Shown here: positions 33,859 to 41,559 of the stretch, in pieces
Position numbering within the stretch: the stretch's first letter is position 1
How the letters are laid out: each line of letters begins with the position of its first letter
DNA from: Planctomycetota bacterium
Lineage (GTDB): Bacteria; Planctomycetota; Phycisphaerae; Phycisphaerales; SM1A02
Reading direction: 5' to 3'
NCBI GenBank assembly: GCA_003671025.1
Contig: QWPW01000024.1
Coordinates: 1-50,428, forward strand
Length of the DNA: 50,428 nucleotides
Translations under genes and position numbers: made by a program
The notes under the pieces: model-generated
Databases searched by the model: none
The model's input: only the letters and a program-made list of their open reading frames with translations
What the model was told of the DNA's origin: nothing

Positions 33859-34602
33859 ATGGCCATTGCTCCAACTCCTGCGTCGACCGCGCCCGCCACG
33901 AAGACCGAACGCATTCTGTGCGCGCTCGATATTGGCGGCACGCACGCCAAGGCCAAGTGTCCTCACTGGGAGAGCAAGCGCGAAGTTGATTCAGGCACGG
34001 CGTACACGCCGCAGCAACTGGTCATCGATCTCACCGCGATGCTTGCAGGCGAGAAGGTCGACGCGATCACCATCGGACTTCCTGCGCCAATCGCCGAAGG
34101 TCGTCCACTTCGCGACCCTGTCAATCTTGGTCCTGGCTGGAAGGACTTCGACTATCGCGCGGCGTTTGGTGTTCCTGTGAAGTTTCTCAATGATGCGGCG
34201 ATGCAGGCCATCGGCAGTCATCGCGCGGCGGGACTCACCACCGAGAAGATGTTGTTTCTCGGATTGGGCACGGGTCTTGGCGCGTGCATGATCGTTGGAC
34301 GCGATGTGTTGCCCATGGAGCTCGCGCATCTTCCGTATCGCAAGGGAAAGTCGTTCGAAGACTTTGTCGGCGTGCGCGGCAAGGAGCGCATGGGCACGCG
34401 CAAGTGGCGCGGTCATGTCGCAGAGTGCGTGAAGATTCTCTCTGCCGCGCTGCTGCCCGATGTGGTGGTGCTCGGTGGCGGCAACTCAAAGGCGCTCAAG
34501 GAACTTCCACCGAAATGCGTTCTCGGCGCCAATTCCAACGCGTTCCTCGGTGGATTCGCAGTGTGGGAGCCTGAATGGTCGAGCGCTGCAACGCAACTGT
34601 GA
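33859..34602 (+). CDS. ROK-family kinase, polyphosphate-glucokinase-like
   Basis: This 247-residue sugar kinase has the ROK/actin-like fold: phosphate loop LCALDIGGTHAKAK, GLPAPIAEG, the substrate motif VKFLNDAAMQAIGSHRAAG, then FLGLGTGLGACMIV and VVLGGGNSKALKEL. The short length and the LND-A-A pattern resemble polyphosphate glucokinases, which phosphorylate glucose with polyphosphate or ATP. The classical ROK zinc motif (CxCGxxGC) is not seen, as is usual for the polyphosphate type. ATG 33859 is chosen because the family starts just after it; the frame is open further upstream over the ALDH promoter region. It converges on a kinase gene. Confidence 0.8.
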   Translation: MAIAPTPASTAPATKTERILCALDIGGTHAKAKCPHWESKREVDSGTAYTPQQLVIDLTAMLAGEKVDAITIGLPAPIAEGRPLRDPVNLGPGWKDFDYRAAFGVPVKFLNDAAMQAIGSHRAAGLTTEKMLFLGLGTGLGACMIVGRDVLPMELAHLPYRKGKSFEDFVGVRGKERMGTRKWRGHVAECVKILSAALLPDVVVLGGGNSKALKELPPKCVLGANSNAFLGGFAVWEPEWSSAATQL

Positions 34603-34622
34603 GTGACACGCGATCCGTCACT
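34602..34622. terminator. Weak hairpin between convergent genes
   Basis: AGTGAC and GTCACT (34602-34607, 34617-34622) form a 6-bp stem with a 9-nt loop between the ROK kinase stop and the first Ser/Thr kinase stop. There is no T-run. It could help end both transcripts, but it may be chance. Confidence 0.3.
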
Positions 34623-34647
34623 TGACGAACGCACACACGCAGTCGCG

Positions 34648-35538
34648 TCAGTTCGCAGCCGCGGTCGGTTGACGATCAAGCGACGCGAGCACACGCGCAA
34701 CCCACGCGAGTTTCTTGCGTCGATGCGGCTGCGCTTCGAGGCAATCCAGCAACAACATTGCCAACGGCTCAGGGATGCTCGGGTCAATGAGATGCAGTGG
34801 ACCCGAAGGCCCCACACGATCAGCCGCAACCGTCGCACCAGGATCTTTGCAACTGTTCACCGCTTGTGGCGCGAGATAGAGCAAACCATCACTGCGTCGG
34901 CCGAGCAGAATCGAATACATCGTGGCTGCGAAGTTGAAGACATCCGTCTGCTCCGTGAGCGGTTGCAGTTCTGCTTGCTCGGGCGCGATGTATCCCGGTG
35001 TTCCTTGGATGCGCTCCTTGGTGAAGCCGATCGGAACCGATTGACCAAGATCGATTACGCGCGTGCGCAGATTGCGCGAGCACAGCAGATTCATCGGCTT
35101 CATGTCCGCGTGGACGAAGCCGGTCTCATGCATGTGTTGTAGTGCTGCAGCCACTTGGCGGAAGATGCAAATGCACGCCCACATCAGCGGACGTTGCACT
35201 TCGGCCAACGATTGCGCGTCGACGAGTTCGAGCACCAGTGCGACATCACGCGAGTTGCGCAAGAACCATCCATCGTGACGGCAATCAATCACAGTGCGAA
35301 TCGCTGGATGATGCAGTCGCGATCCGACTTCCCATTCGGCGCGCGCTTGGTTGACCCAGCGATCTTCTTTGTCGCATGTGGAAATCACATGCTTGAGCGC
35401 ATAGGCGGTCTGCGTCTTGAGATCCTCGACGTGATAGACGCGACTGAACGCGCCGTCGCCGAGAACACTGCGCACGCGATATCCATGCAGGATTTCGCCC
35501 ACTTTCCACGCGCGCTGTTGCGCAGGAACAAGACTCAT
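34648..35538 (-). CDS. Soluble Ser/Thr protein kinase, non-RD type
   Basis: This 296-residue protein is essentially one protein-kinase domain. The Gly loop is LGDGAFSRVYHVED and the ATP-binding Lys lies in AYALKHV. The catalytic loop is HADMKPMNLL (Asp as base, with Ala in place of the usual Arg before it, so a non-RD kinase). The metal site is IDLGQS (DLG in place of DFG), and GTPGYIAPEQAE is the activation/APE region. No transmembrane or sensor domain follows, unlike typical PknB proteins. ATG 35538 (MSLVPAQQ) is preferred over an in-frame start at 35565. A close paralogue lies 406 nt upstream on the same strand. The substrates are unknown. Confidence 0.85.
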   Translation of the reverse strand: MSLVPAQQRAWKVGEILHGYRVRSVLGDGAFSRVYHVEDLKTQTAYALKHVISTCDKEDRWVNQARAEWEVGSRLHHPAIRTVIDCRHDGWFLRNSRDVALVLELVDAQSLAEVQRPLMWACICIFRQVAAALQHMHETGFVHADMKPMNLLCSRNLRTRVIDLGQSVPIGFTKERIQGTPGYIAPEQAELQPLTEQTDVFNFAATMYSILLGRRSDGLLYLAPQAVNSCKDPGATVAADRVGPSGPLHLIDPSIPEPLAMLLLDCLEAQPHRRKKLAWVARVLASLDRQPTAAAN

Positions 35539-35944
35539 CGTTGAGTCCTCACCAAGAGTGCACAACCGCAGATGCGCGAAGATGACCGGGTCGAAACAAC
35601 AGGACAGGCCAACATGGACAAAGCACCTCGTGGACTCAAGCTGCTGACGAGCAACTCATGGGACGCGACTACTTCGGCCACCGAGGGTGATGGAACGAGT
35701 GAGGAGACGCAGCGAGGCTTCGATGCGGCAAATGCCCCGTGAACATTTCGCGCGCCTCCTACAACCGACACGACTATGCGAGATGCGCGCGGGTTTGCGA
35801 CGAGTGCGGACAACGAACGGCGACCGCGCAGGTCTCCTCCGTCATTCGTGGGATGGTCGATGGCATCGCGGCGTTGGTGCACCGACGCAGCGTGCACAAC
35901 AAGTGTTTTAACTCGGTGCGGAGCGCATTTCTATTCGATGTGAA
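35539..35944. other. 406-bp spacer between paralogous kinase genes
   Basis: Short frames occur on both strands (for example 35739-35975 plus, with several Cys), but none has a convincing start, signal or domain. The stretch probably holds the promoter of the 34648-35538 kinase. I see no gene in it. Confidence 0.5.
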
Positions 35945-36026
35945 TCAGCGCGGCGTAGCGCGGGTCATTCTTTAGCGCGGCGTCGCGCGGATCATTCTTT
36001 AGCGCGGCGTCGCGCGGATCATTCCC
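35945..36026 (-). repeat. 27-bp tandem repeat carrying in-frame stops at a kinase 3' end
   Basis: Three copies of a 27-nt unit begin at 35948, 35975 and 36002 (plus-strand order). The first differs by two bases and the third ends in a variant. Read on the minus strand in the kinase frame, the copies give MIRATPR-stop, RMIRATPR-stop and RMTRATPR-stop, with stops TAA, TAA and TGA. Confidence 0.9.
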
Positions 36027-36922
36027 GCCGCAGAGGCACCAGCACTCCGCCGTTCCGCGATGAGTTGCGTGAGCACCTTGAGTACCCATGGCATGCGTTT
36101 ACGTTTGTGCGGCAGTGGATCGAGGCAATCGAGCAGCAGGATCGAAAGCGCCTCGGGAATCGTGGGGTCAACCAAGTGCAGTGCGCCCGAAGGTCCGATG
36201 CGCTCTGGCGGGACGCCTGAAGTCGGCGACGCAGAGTTTGCGGCAGCTTGCGGCGCCAGCAGTTGCTGTCCCGAAGGCTGCACACCTAAGAGAATCGAAT
36301 ACATCGTCGCAGCAAAGTTGAACACATCGGTTTGCGCAGAGAGCAGCTCGCGCTTGGCTTGCTCTGGCGCGATGTAGCCGGGCGTTCCCTGAATGCGCTC
36401 TTTGCGCGTATCGATTTTGACCGCTTGACCGAGGTCAATGACCTTGGTGCGGCGATCATCGGTGTACAAAATATTGAGCGGCTTCATGTCCGCGTGGATG
36501 AATCCGCGTTCATGCATGTGCACGAGCGCCGACGCAACATCGTGGAAAATCGTGAGGCACTCGGTGATCGGCGGGCGCTGCAAATCTGCGAGCGACTCCG
36601 CGTCGATGAGCTCCATGATGAGTCCGACATCACGCGACTTCTTGAGGAACCAGCCCTCGAAGCGACAATCGACGAGCTTGCGAATGGCAGGATGATCGAG
36701 CTTGCGACCGATCTCCCACTCCGCGCGGATCTGATCGACCCAGCGATCTTCCTTGTCGTTCTCGGCGATGACGTGCTTGAGTGCGTATGCCGTGTGGGTG
36801 TCAGAATCTTCGACCAGATAGACGCGGCTGAACGCACCATCGCCCAACGCCTTTCGCACGCGATAGCCGTGCAGCATTTCACCTGGGTTCACCCGCCGTC
36901 GTTGAGCTGGTGCTTCGTTCAT
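35999..36922 (-). CDS. Soluble Ser/Thr protein kinase, non-RD type (paralogue)
   Basis: This 307-residue kinase is closely similar to the neighbouring one through the whole domain: LGDGAFSRVYLVEDSDT, AYALKHVIAENDKEDRW, FIHADMKPLNILY, VIDLGQAVKID and the identical ERIQGTPGYIAPEQA. It also has Ala before the catalytic Asp and DLG for DFG. It has no membrane segment or extra domain. Its C-terminus MIRATPR lies in the first-read copy of a 27-bp repeat. The start is ATG 36922. The pair is a tandem duplication, since divergence is greatest at the ends and in the C-terminal lobe linker. Targets and regulators are not visible. Confidence 0.85.
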   Translation of the reverse strand: MNEAPAQRRRVNPGEMLHGYRVRKALGDGAFSRVYLVEDSDTHTAYALKHVIAENDKEDRWVDQIRAEWEIGRKLDHPAIRKLVDCRFEGWFLKKSRDVGLIMELIDAESLADLQRPPITECLTIFHDVASALVHMHERGFIHADMKPLNILYTDDRRTKVIDLGQAVKIDTRKERIQGTPGYIAPEQAKRELLSAQTDVFNFAATMYSILLGVQPSGQQLLAPQAAANSASPTSGVPPERIGPSGALHLVDPTIPEALSILLLDCLDPLPHKRKRMPWVLKVLTQLIAERRSAGASAAGMIRATPR

Positions 36923-37409
36923 GAGGCCACTCTCCGCATCGATGCGGGAGTGCGCGATTGCGGAACACGCAGCAATCGATGGAGGTATGCAAGAACCAAA
37001 GGGCTACCAGCCAGCATGAGGATCACACCAAGTTGAATGCTCGACGGGGTGCGATCGACGCAAACATACTTGGATGTTTGCGACGGGACGCGTGTCGAGC
37101 GTGCGATGAGTCCGACTCGGCCTCGAAAGATCCGGTTGGTCGCACAGAAATGAAAGTGGCCAAATAAATGCCACGGAATGAGAGCGGCGAAAGATACGCG
37201 AAGAACCGTTCGTTGTGCTGCTCCCCCTCAGAAAGATGCACACGGCTGTTCAACGCCAGCAAGCAGAAGATACGACGAACATCCACGAATCTTGCATGGG
37301 ATTCCCAAACTTTGCGTGTTGGGTTCAGTTGTCTGCGACCGCGAACCAGTGTGCCCGACTGGGGCACGATGCCCATGCGACGTCGACTTCCGCGATGCGC
37401 ACGCGAAAC
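36923..37409. other. 487-bp region without a supported gene
   Basis: Frames up to about 117 codons exist on both strands (such as 37023-37376 minus), but none shows a domain, signal or credible start. The region contains the inverted repeat at 37059-37082. It holds the promoter of the 35999-36922 kinase and the 3' side of deoC. Confidence 0.5.
37059..37082. promoter_or_regulatory. Perfect 9-bp inverted repeat, possible operator
   Basis: CGCAAACAT (37059-37067) and ATGTTTGCG (37074-37082) are separated by 6 nt. There is no T-run, and it lies 137 nt upstream of the kinase start at 36922 and about 330 nt past the deoC stop. It could be an operator or an RNA hairpin. Confidence 0.4.
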
Positions 37410-38408
37410 TCACGCTTCAGCGAAATCGTCGCGTGCGACATAGACGCCGCGCTGCAATCGTGCGATTTGGCGCAGTAAATCGTTGAGTAGCGTTGACGCG
37501 CCAAATCGAAACAGGTGGGGATGAAGCCAATCTGGTCCGAGAGTTTCGTTGACCATCACCAACTGGGTAATCGCGGCTTTGGCGCTGCGAATTCCGCCTG
37601 CGGGCTTCATTCCAATTCGGACGCCGGTTTCGCGGAACGCGTCGCGAATCGCTTCAAGCATGACGAGCACGACGGGCATGGTTGCCGCAGGCGTGACCTT
37701 GCCTGTCGACGTCTTGATGAACACTTCGCCATCGGCAATCGGTCCTGCCGCGAAGGCGGCGCAGATCGCCAAATCGCTCGCATGCCGCACTGCATCGAGG
37801 GTTTCGAGCTCGCCCGTCTCCAGAATAATTTTGAGGTGGGCGGCGCCGCACGCTCGACGGACTTGCGTGATTTCGTCGGCGACGCGCGCGTATTCGCCGG
37901 CGAGAAACGCGCCGCGACTGATCACCATGTCGATCTCATCCGCGCCTTCGCCCACAGCACGGCGCACATCATCGAGTCGAACTTCCAAGGGAAATTGTCC
38001 GCTGGGAAAGCCTGTTGCCACTGACGCAATCTTGACGCTCGAACCCGCGAGCGCCTCGCGCGCCGTGGCGACGAGATTGGGATACACGCAGATCGCGGCG
38101 ACGCTGGGAATCGGCGCGCATCCGTTGGCGCGGAGCACACGGTCGAGTGCGGGCGCGGGCGCAATCGCCTTCTGACACAGCGATCGCACCTTCTCCGGTG
38201 AGTCTTTGCCCTCGAGCGTGGTGAGGTCGGTCATCGAGATCGCAAGACGCAGCGCAAACTCTTTCGACGACGCTTTGATGGAACGTTTGCCGAAACTTTC
38301 CGCGCGGCGCGTGGCCATGATCGCATCGACTCCGCGGCGCGGCGGCAGCGCGTAGATCAATGGCATCTCAAGTTGCAGTTCAGTTCCCGAGGGCGTGCGC
38401 GCGTTCAT
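37410..38408 (-). CDS. deoC: Deoxyribose-phosphate aldolase
   Basis: This 332-residue class I aldolase cleaves 2-deoxyribose-5-phosphate into glyceraldehyde-3-phosphate and acetaldehyde. VFIKTSTGK holds the Schiff-base Lys and GMKPAGGIR the second active-site Lys. VATGFPSGQFPLEVR, EIDMVISRGAFL and LKIILETGEL are family landmarks. The ~60-residue N-terminal extension (MNARTPSGTELQ through RSIKASS) is as in the longer DeoC subfamily found beside aldehyde dehydrogenases. The small protein gene upstream ends 3 nt before it, so it is in an operon with that gene. The short/long ALDH pair 3.7 kb away on the same strand is a possible functional partner. Confidence 0.92.
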   Translation of the reverse strand: MNARTPSGTELQLEMPLIYALPPRRGVDAIMATRRAESFGKRSIKASSKEFALRLAISMTDLTTLEGKDSPEKVRSLCQKAIAPAPALDRVLRANGCAPIPSVAAICVYPNLVATAREALAGSSVKIASVATGFPSGQFPLEVRLDDVRRAVGEGADEIDMVISRGAFLAGEYARVADEITQVRRACGAAHLKIILETGELETLDAVRHASDLAICAAFAAGPIADGEVFIKTSTGKVTPAATMPVVLVMLEAIRDAFRETGVRIGMKPAGGIRSAKAAITQLVMVNETLGPDWLHPHLFRFGASTLLNDLLRQIARLQRGVYVARDDFAEA

Positions 38409-38411
38409 GCA

Positions 38412-38720
38412 TCAACCTCCGCGCGCGGCGCGAAACAGCGCAGGCAAACTCGCGCCACCGCGCAACACCAAGCGGCGATCAGTCGGGCTGTCGATGCCGT
38501 ACACGTAAATCATCTCGCCGCGATTGTCGAGGATGTACAGCGTTTCATAGGGCGCTTCGTCGGGCCCTTGTCCCACCGATGATGTGATCGCGGTGAAGCC
38601 GCCGAGTCCCGTGGCCGCAGTCGCCGCGAACGCCGCGGGTTGCAAACGGCCCGCCTCGACAATCGCCAACGCCGTGATGGCGATCGCGCTGGTGGTGAGG
38701 ATGGTGGCGGGAAGTCGCAT
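38412..38720 (-). CDS. Small signal-peptide protein, paralogue of next gene
   Basis: This 102-residue protein has an N-terminal hydrophobic segment (ILTTSAIAITALAIVEAG) that acts as signal or anchor, then a short folded part with ETLYILDNRGEMIYVYGID. The pattern LY-x-x-D-x-x-x-x-x-x-x-Y resembles ALYVVDETTQELIAVQWD in the gene just upstream, so the two are distant paralogues. It lies 3 nt before deoC. No function is known. Confidence 0.6.
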   Translation of the reverse strand: MRLPATILTTSAIAITALAIVEAGRLQPAAFAATAATGLGGFTAITSSVGQGPDEAPYETLYILDNRGEMIYVYGIDSPTDRRLVLRGGASLPALFRAARGG

Positions 38721-38789
38721 GCAGTTGATGTCGCGATTGTGCGGAAAGTGCTATTTATCTAGGGAAATCGTCGCGTGGTGAGTTCAGAC

Positions 38790-39092
38790 TCAGTTGCCAC
38801 GTGGGCGCATGACATCGCCCATGTCCGCCGCAAGATTTCGATATCCCAATCCTTGCAATTGCTTGGCGCGTGGATCCCACTGCACCGCGATGAGTTCTTG
38901 CGTCGTCTCATCGACGACGTACAGCGCGAAGGTTTCTGTTCCAGGAATGCGACCCGTCGCGGCGGTGTAGGTGCCGCGTGTTCGGCCAGCCTGTGCGCCC
39001 GCAGGTGGGGTGAGTTCCACAAACGCCAACAAACACAGCGCGGCACAATTGACCGCGACAAGGATTTGCATGGAGTTCGGTTTGTGCTTCAT
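38790..39092 (-). CDS. Small signal-peptide protein
   Basis: This 100-residue protein has an N-terminal hydrophobic segment (ILVAVNCAALCLLAFVEL) and a short extracytoplasmic part containing GTETFALYVVDETTQELIAV and GLGYRNLAADMGD. It is related in layout to the gene at 38412-38720. No catalytic motif is visible. It probably belongs to the deoC operon. Confidence 0.6.
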   Translation of the reverse strand: MKHKPNSMQILVAVNCAALCLLAFVELTPPAGAQAGRTRGTYTAATGRIPGTETFALYVVDETTQELIAVQWDPRAKQLQGLGYRNLAADMGDVMRPRGN

Positions 39093-39132
39093 CAGTGCGT
39101 CATCAAAGAGGGGGCGAGATTGCCCCGCGCGA

Positions 39133-39336
39133 TCACAGATCCAAGTGCGAACGCTTCGAAGGCATCAGCGAGACGGCGATGATGATTCCAAAGAGCACAG
39201 CGATAACGAGGTAGCCGATGATTGGACTGGTTTGTGGCGTGAAGCCGGGCTCTGGTGGCTTCTCCGCTTGCGCGAGCGCGACGCCTGCGAACAGCAGTGG
39301 AGCAGTGAAAACGGAAAGCGTGCGGATGATGCGCAT
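39133..39336 (-). CDS. Small membrane protein with signal peptide and one transmembrane helix
   Basis: This 67-residue protein begins with a signal peptide (LSVFTAPLLFAGVALAQ), a short proline-rich linker (EKPPEPGFTPQTS), then a membrane helix (IIGYLVIAVLFGIIIAVSL) and a short basic tail MPSKRSHLDL. The layout would put the tail in the cytoplasm. It is the first gene of the deoC-side cluster, 40 nt from the next. Function unknown. Confidence 0.6.
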   Translation of the reverse strand: MRIIRTLSVFTAPLLFAGVALAQAEKPPEPGFTPQTSPIIGYLVIAVLFGIIIAVSLMPSKRSHLDL

Positions 39337-39575
39337 CGCCGCAGGATACGAACTCAGCGCAGTCTGTGCGCGTCGTCGGTTCTGTGAACGCGCGAGTGTG
39401 TGAGACCCTCGCGAGACGCTCGGCGCTGCGTGATCGCACTCACGCGCATGTGCGTTTGGACGGCTTGTCTCGGTGCCTATGCATGGTCTGCATAATCACG
39501 ATGAAGCACGCTGGCGATCTTGAACCACGCATCGCTCGCGCGCAAAACTGCTGATTTCCCCGCGAAATAGCGGTG

Positions 39576-39603
39576 GTTGCGCAGTGGTCGATGACTGCGC
39601 AAC
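39576..39603 (-). terminator. Hairpin after the chagasin-like gene
   Basis: A perfect 10-bp inverted repeat (39576-39585 with 39594-39603) with an 8-nt loop starts 3 nt past the chagasin stop (39607) on the minus strand. No T-run follows. It likely ends that transcript; the 230 nt beyond it to 39337 hold no gene I can support. Confidence 0.6.
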
Positions 39604-39606
39604 AGC

Positions 39607-40011
39607 TCACTTCACGGTGACAGTCATCGTGTGCGTTTGCGCCGCGGCGGCGCCCTTCTCCCAAGGCCGCGACAATTCGAACACGATTTCGCACGTCCCC
39701 GGCGCGACGCAAGCGAAGTTCATCGTTTGCAAGTTGGGCGCGCCGACGCGGCCGCCGTAGTCAATCGACTGCACCGGCGAAGGTGCATTTTCGAGCGAGA
39801 CCACGGCACCGTCAAAGCGCGTCGCAGTCCACACGTAGCCCGTGCCTGCGTTGAGGGGAAGCTTGACCTCGAACTCGTCGCCCGCTTGAAAGCTGTGCGT
39901 GCGCGTCGCTTTTTCGCCCGCCGTAAAAATCACTTGGTTGCGCGGCGTCGAGGAGCATGCGATGAGCGACATTAGTGACGCGGCGGCGACGATTCGAACG
40001 AATGCGTGCAT
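39607..40011 (-). CDS. Chagasin-like (I42) cysteine-peptidase inhibitor, lipoprotein
   Basis: This 134-residue lipoprotein (AAASLMSLIAC lipobox) shows all three binding loops of chagasin/ICP: NAGTGYVW (the N-x-T-G-Y-x-W loop), GGRVGAPNLQTMNF (the G-G-x-G loop) and RPW (in ELSRPWEKG). Family members are tight inhibitors of papain-type (clan CA) cysteine peptidases; bacterial forms are often outer-membrane lipoproteins. ATG 40011 is preferred to the earlier in-frame start at 40026 because GGAGGAG lies 6 nt upstream of it (revcomp of 40018-40024). The 2-oxoacid dehydrogenase E2 gene ends 34 nt upstream, on the same strand. Confidence 0.87.
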   Translation of the reverse strand: MHAFVRIVAAASLMSLIACSSTPRNQVIFTAGEKATRTHSFQAGDEFEVKLPLNAGTGYVWTATRFDGAVVSLENAPSPVQSIDYGGRVGAPNLQTMNFACVAPGTCEIVFELSRPWEKGAAAAQTHTMTVTVK

Positions 40012-40045
40012 GAGATTCTCCTCCAAGGTGTGAACCGATTCTTGC

Positions 40046-41425
40046 TCAGCCCAGCAAGGAATCAGGGTTTTCCAGCAGTTTCACGACGGTATTGAGGAAT
40101 CGCGCACCCTCGGCGCCATCGACAACTCGGTGATCGCACGAAAGCGAAAGCGGAAGCACGAGGCCCGCGTAGAACTTTCCATCTTGCGTGCACACGCGCT
40201 CTTTCGCGCGTCCCGCCGCGAGAATGGCGACCTCGGGATAGTTGATGATCGGCGTGGCAAACATGCCGCCGTAACTTCCGACGTTGGAGATCGTGAACGT
40301 TCCACCAAGCGAATCTTCGCGCGCGATGGTTCGATCCTTGCACTTGCTCGCGAGAGTCTTGGTCGCGTTGGCCAGTTGCACGGGTGACTTCGATCCTGCA
40401 TCGCGAATGACTGGGACCATGAGGCCCGCATCGGTGTCAACCGCGCAACCGAGATGGATCGCGCTCTTGAGAATGATCTCACTCTTGGCGTCATCAACGA
40501 TGGCGTTGAGCGAGGGATGCTTCTTGAGCGCGCGACACACCGCCGCCATGATGAAGGGAAGCATGGACAGCTTTTCGCCCATGATTTTGCTGTATTCGCG
40601 ACGCTTGGCATCGAGCGCGGTGACATCGGCTTCGTCGACCACTGTGAAGTGGACCGCGGTCTGCACGCTGCGCGTGAGCGCCTCGGCGATCTTGCGCCGC
40701 ACGCCGCGAAATGCGATGCGCTGGGCAACATCGTTTTGATCGATGTACACCGATCCAGGAGCGATGCTCGTCGTGCGCGCGCTGGCGTTGGCGCCCGCGG
40801 CACTCGCACTTGCGCTTACGCTCGGCGGCGCTTCTGTCGTTCCACTTTCCGCAAACGCTGCAACATCACTCGCAGTGATGCGTCCGCCGCGACCACTCGC
40901 GGGAACACGTTGAATGTCGATTCCAAACTTGCGCGCGAGACCGCGGACCGCGGGAGTCGCGAGCGCCTTGCCATCGCGCACAGCTTCAACCGCTTCAGGC
41001 GTGCGACGCGCGAAGCGATCACTCACCGTGAGCGTGCCTGACATGGTTCCCACCACTGTGCCTTGATCTGCCTCAACACCCGCAGCAACTTGGCTCGAAG
41101 TGCACGAATTTCCGCTGTTTGCAGTGGTTTTTGCGCTCACCACTGCCGCCGCGGCCACTGGCTTGAGTGCGCTGTAACGCACCAACACCGAAGCGACTTT
41201 GATGATGTCGCCCGCCTTGCCGCACAACTCCGAAACGGTTCCCGCCCACGGCGAAGGCACTTCGACGAGCGCCTTGTCGGTTTGCATTTCGGCGAGCGTC
41301 TGCGACTCCTTCACGGTGTCGCCCGCCTTGACCTTCCACTCGATGAGCTCGGCCTCGACGAGGCCTTCGCCCAAGTCAGGCAGGAGGAAGTGACTTCTAT
41401 CGGAGGGTTGCTTGATTCCAGCCAT
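40046..41425 (-). CDS. Dihydrolipoamide acyltransferase E2 of a 2-oxoacid dehydrogenase
   Basis: This 459-residue E2 has one lipoyl domain (LLPDLGEGLVEAELIEW; lipoylated Lys51 in MQTDKALVEV), a Ser/Ala-rich linker, an E1/E3-binding domain (ATPAVRGLARKFGIDIQRV and GRGGRITASDV) and the catalytic acyltransferase domain ending with LSLSCDHRVVDGAEGARFL, where His and Asp are catalytic. It should accept the acyl group from the E1 encoded at 46245-48506. ATG 41425 is supported by GAAGGA 6 nt upstream. Pyruvate and branched-chain 2-oxoacids are both possible substrates. It lies on the opposite strand to the E1 genes; E3 is not in the window. Confidence 0.9.
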   Translation of the reverse strand: MAGIKQPSDRSHFLLPDLGEGLVEAELIEWKVKAGDTVKESQTLAEMQTDKALVEVPSPWAGTVSELCGKAGDIIKVASVLVRYSALKPVAAAAVVSAKTTANSGNSCTSSQVAAGVEADQGTVVGTMSGTLTVSDRFARRTPEAVEAVRDGKALATPAVRGLARKFGIDIQRVPASGRGGRITASDVAAFAESGTTEAPPSVSASASAAGANASARTTSIAPGSVYIDQNDVAQRIAFRGVRRKIAEALTRSVQTAVHFTVVDEADVTALDAKRREYSKIMGEKLSMLPFIMAAVCRALKKHPSLNAIVDDAKSEIILKSAIHLGCAVDTDAGLMVPVIRDAGSKSPVQLANATKTLASKCKDRTIAREDSLGGTFTISNVGSYGGMFATPIINYPEVAILAAGRAKERVCTQDGKFYAGLVLPLSLSCDHRVVDGAEGARFLNTVVKLLENPDSLLG

Positions 41426-41559
41426 CGTGCATCCTTCATTGATTGCGGCGTGTGCAGCGATTGCTGCGGCGGCGAGTTGTACCACACCGCATTGCATTCT
41501 CGCCGCCCACTCTCGTCGCGCTGAGCGTGCAACAGACGTGGAGCCGCGTGTTCTCTGAG

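Noticed and set aside
35739-35975. Plus-strand frame with Cys-rich stretch CARVCDEC
   Set aside because: No credible start or signal, overlaps the 27-bp repeat, and codon use is unlike the neighbours.
37023-37376. 117-codon minus-strand frame before the kinase
   Set aside because: Composition and residue order look random; no motif and no ribosome binding site.
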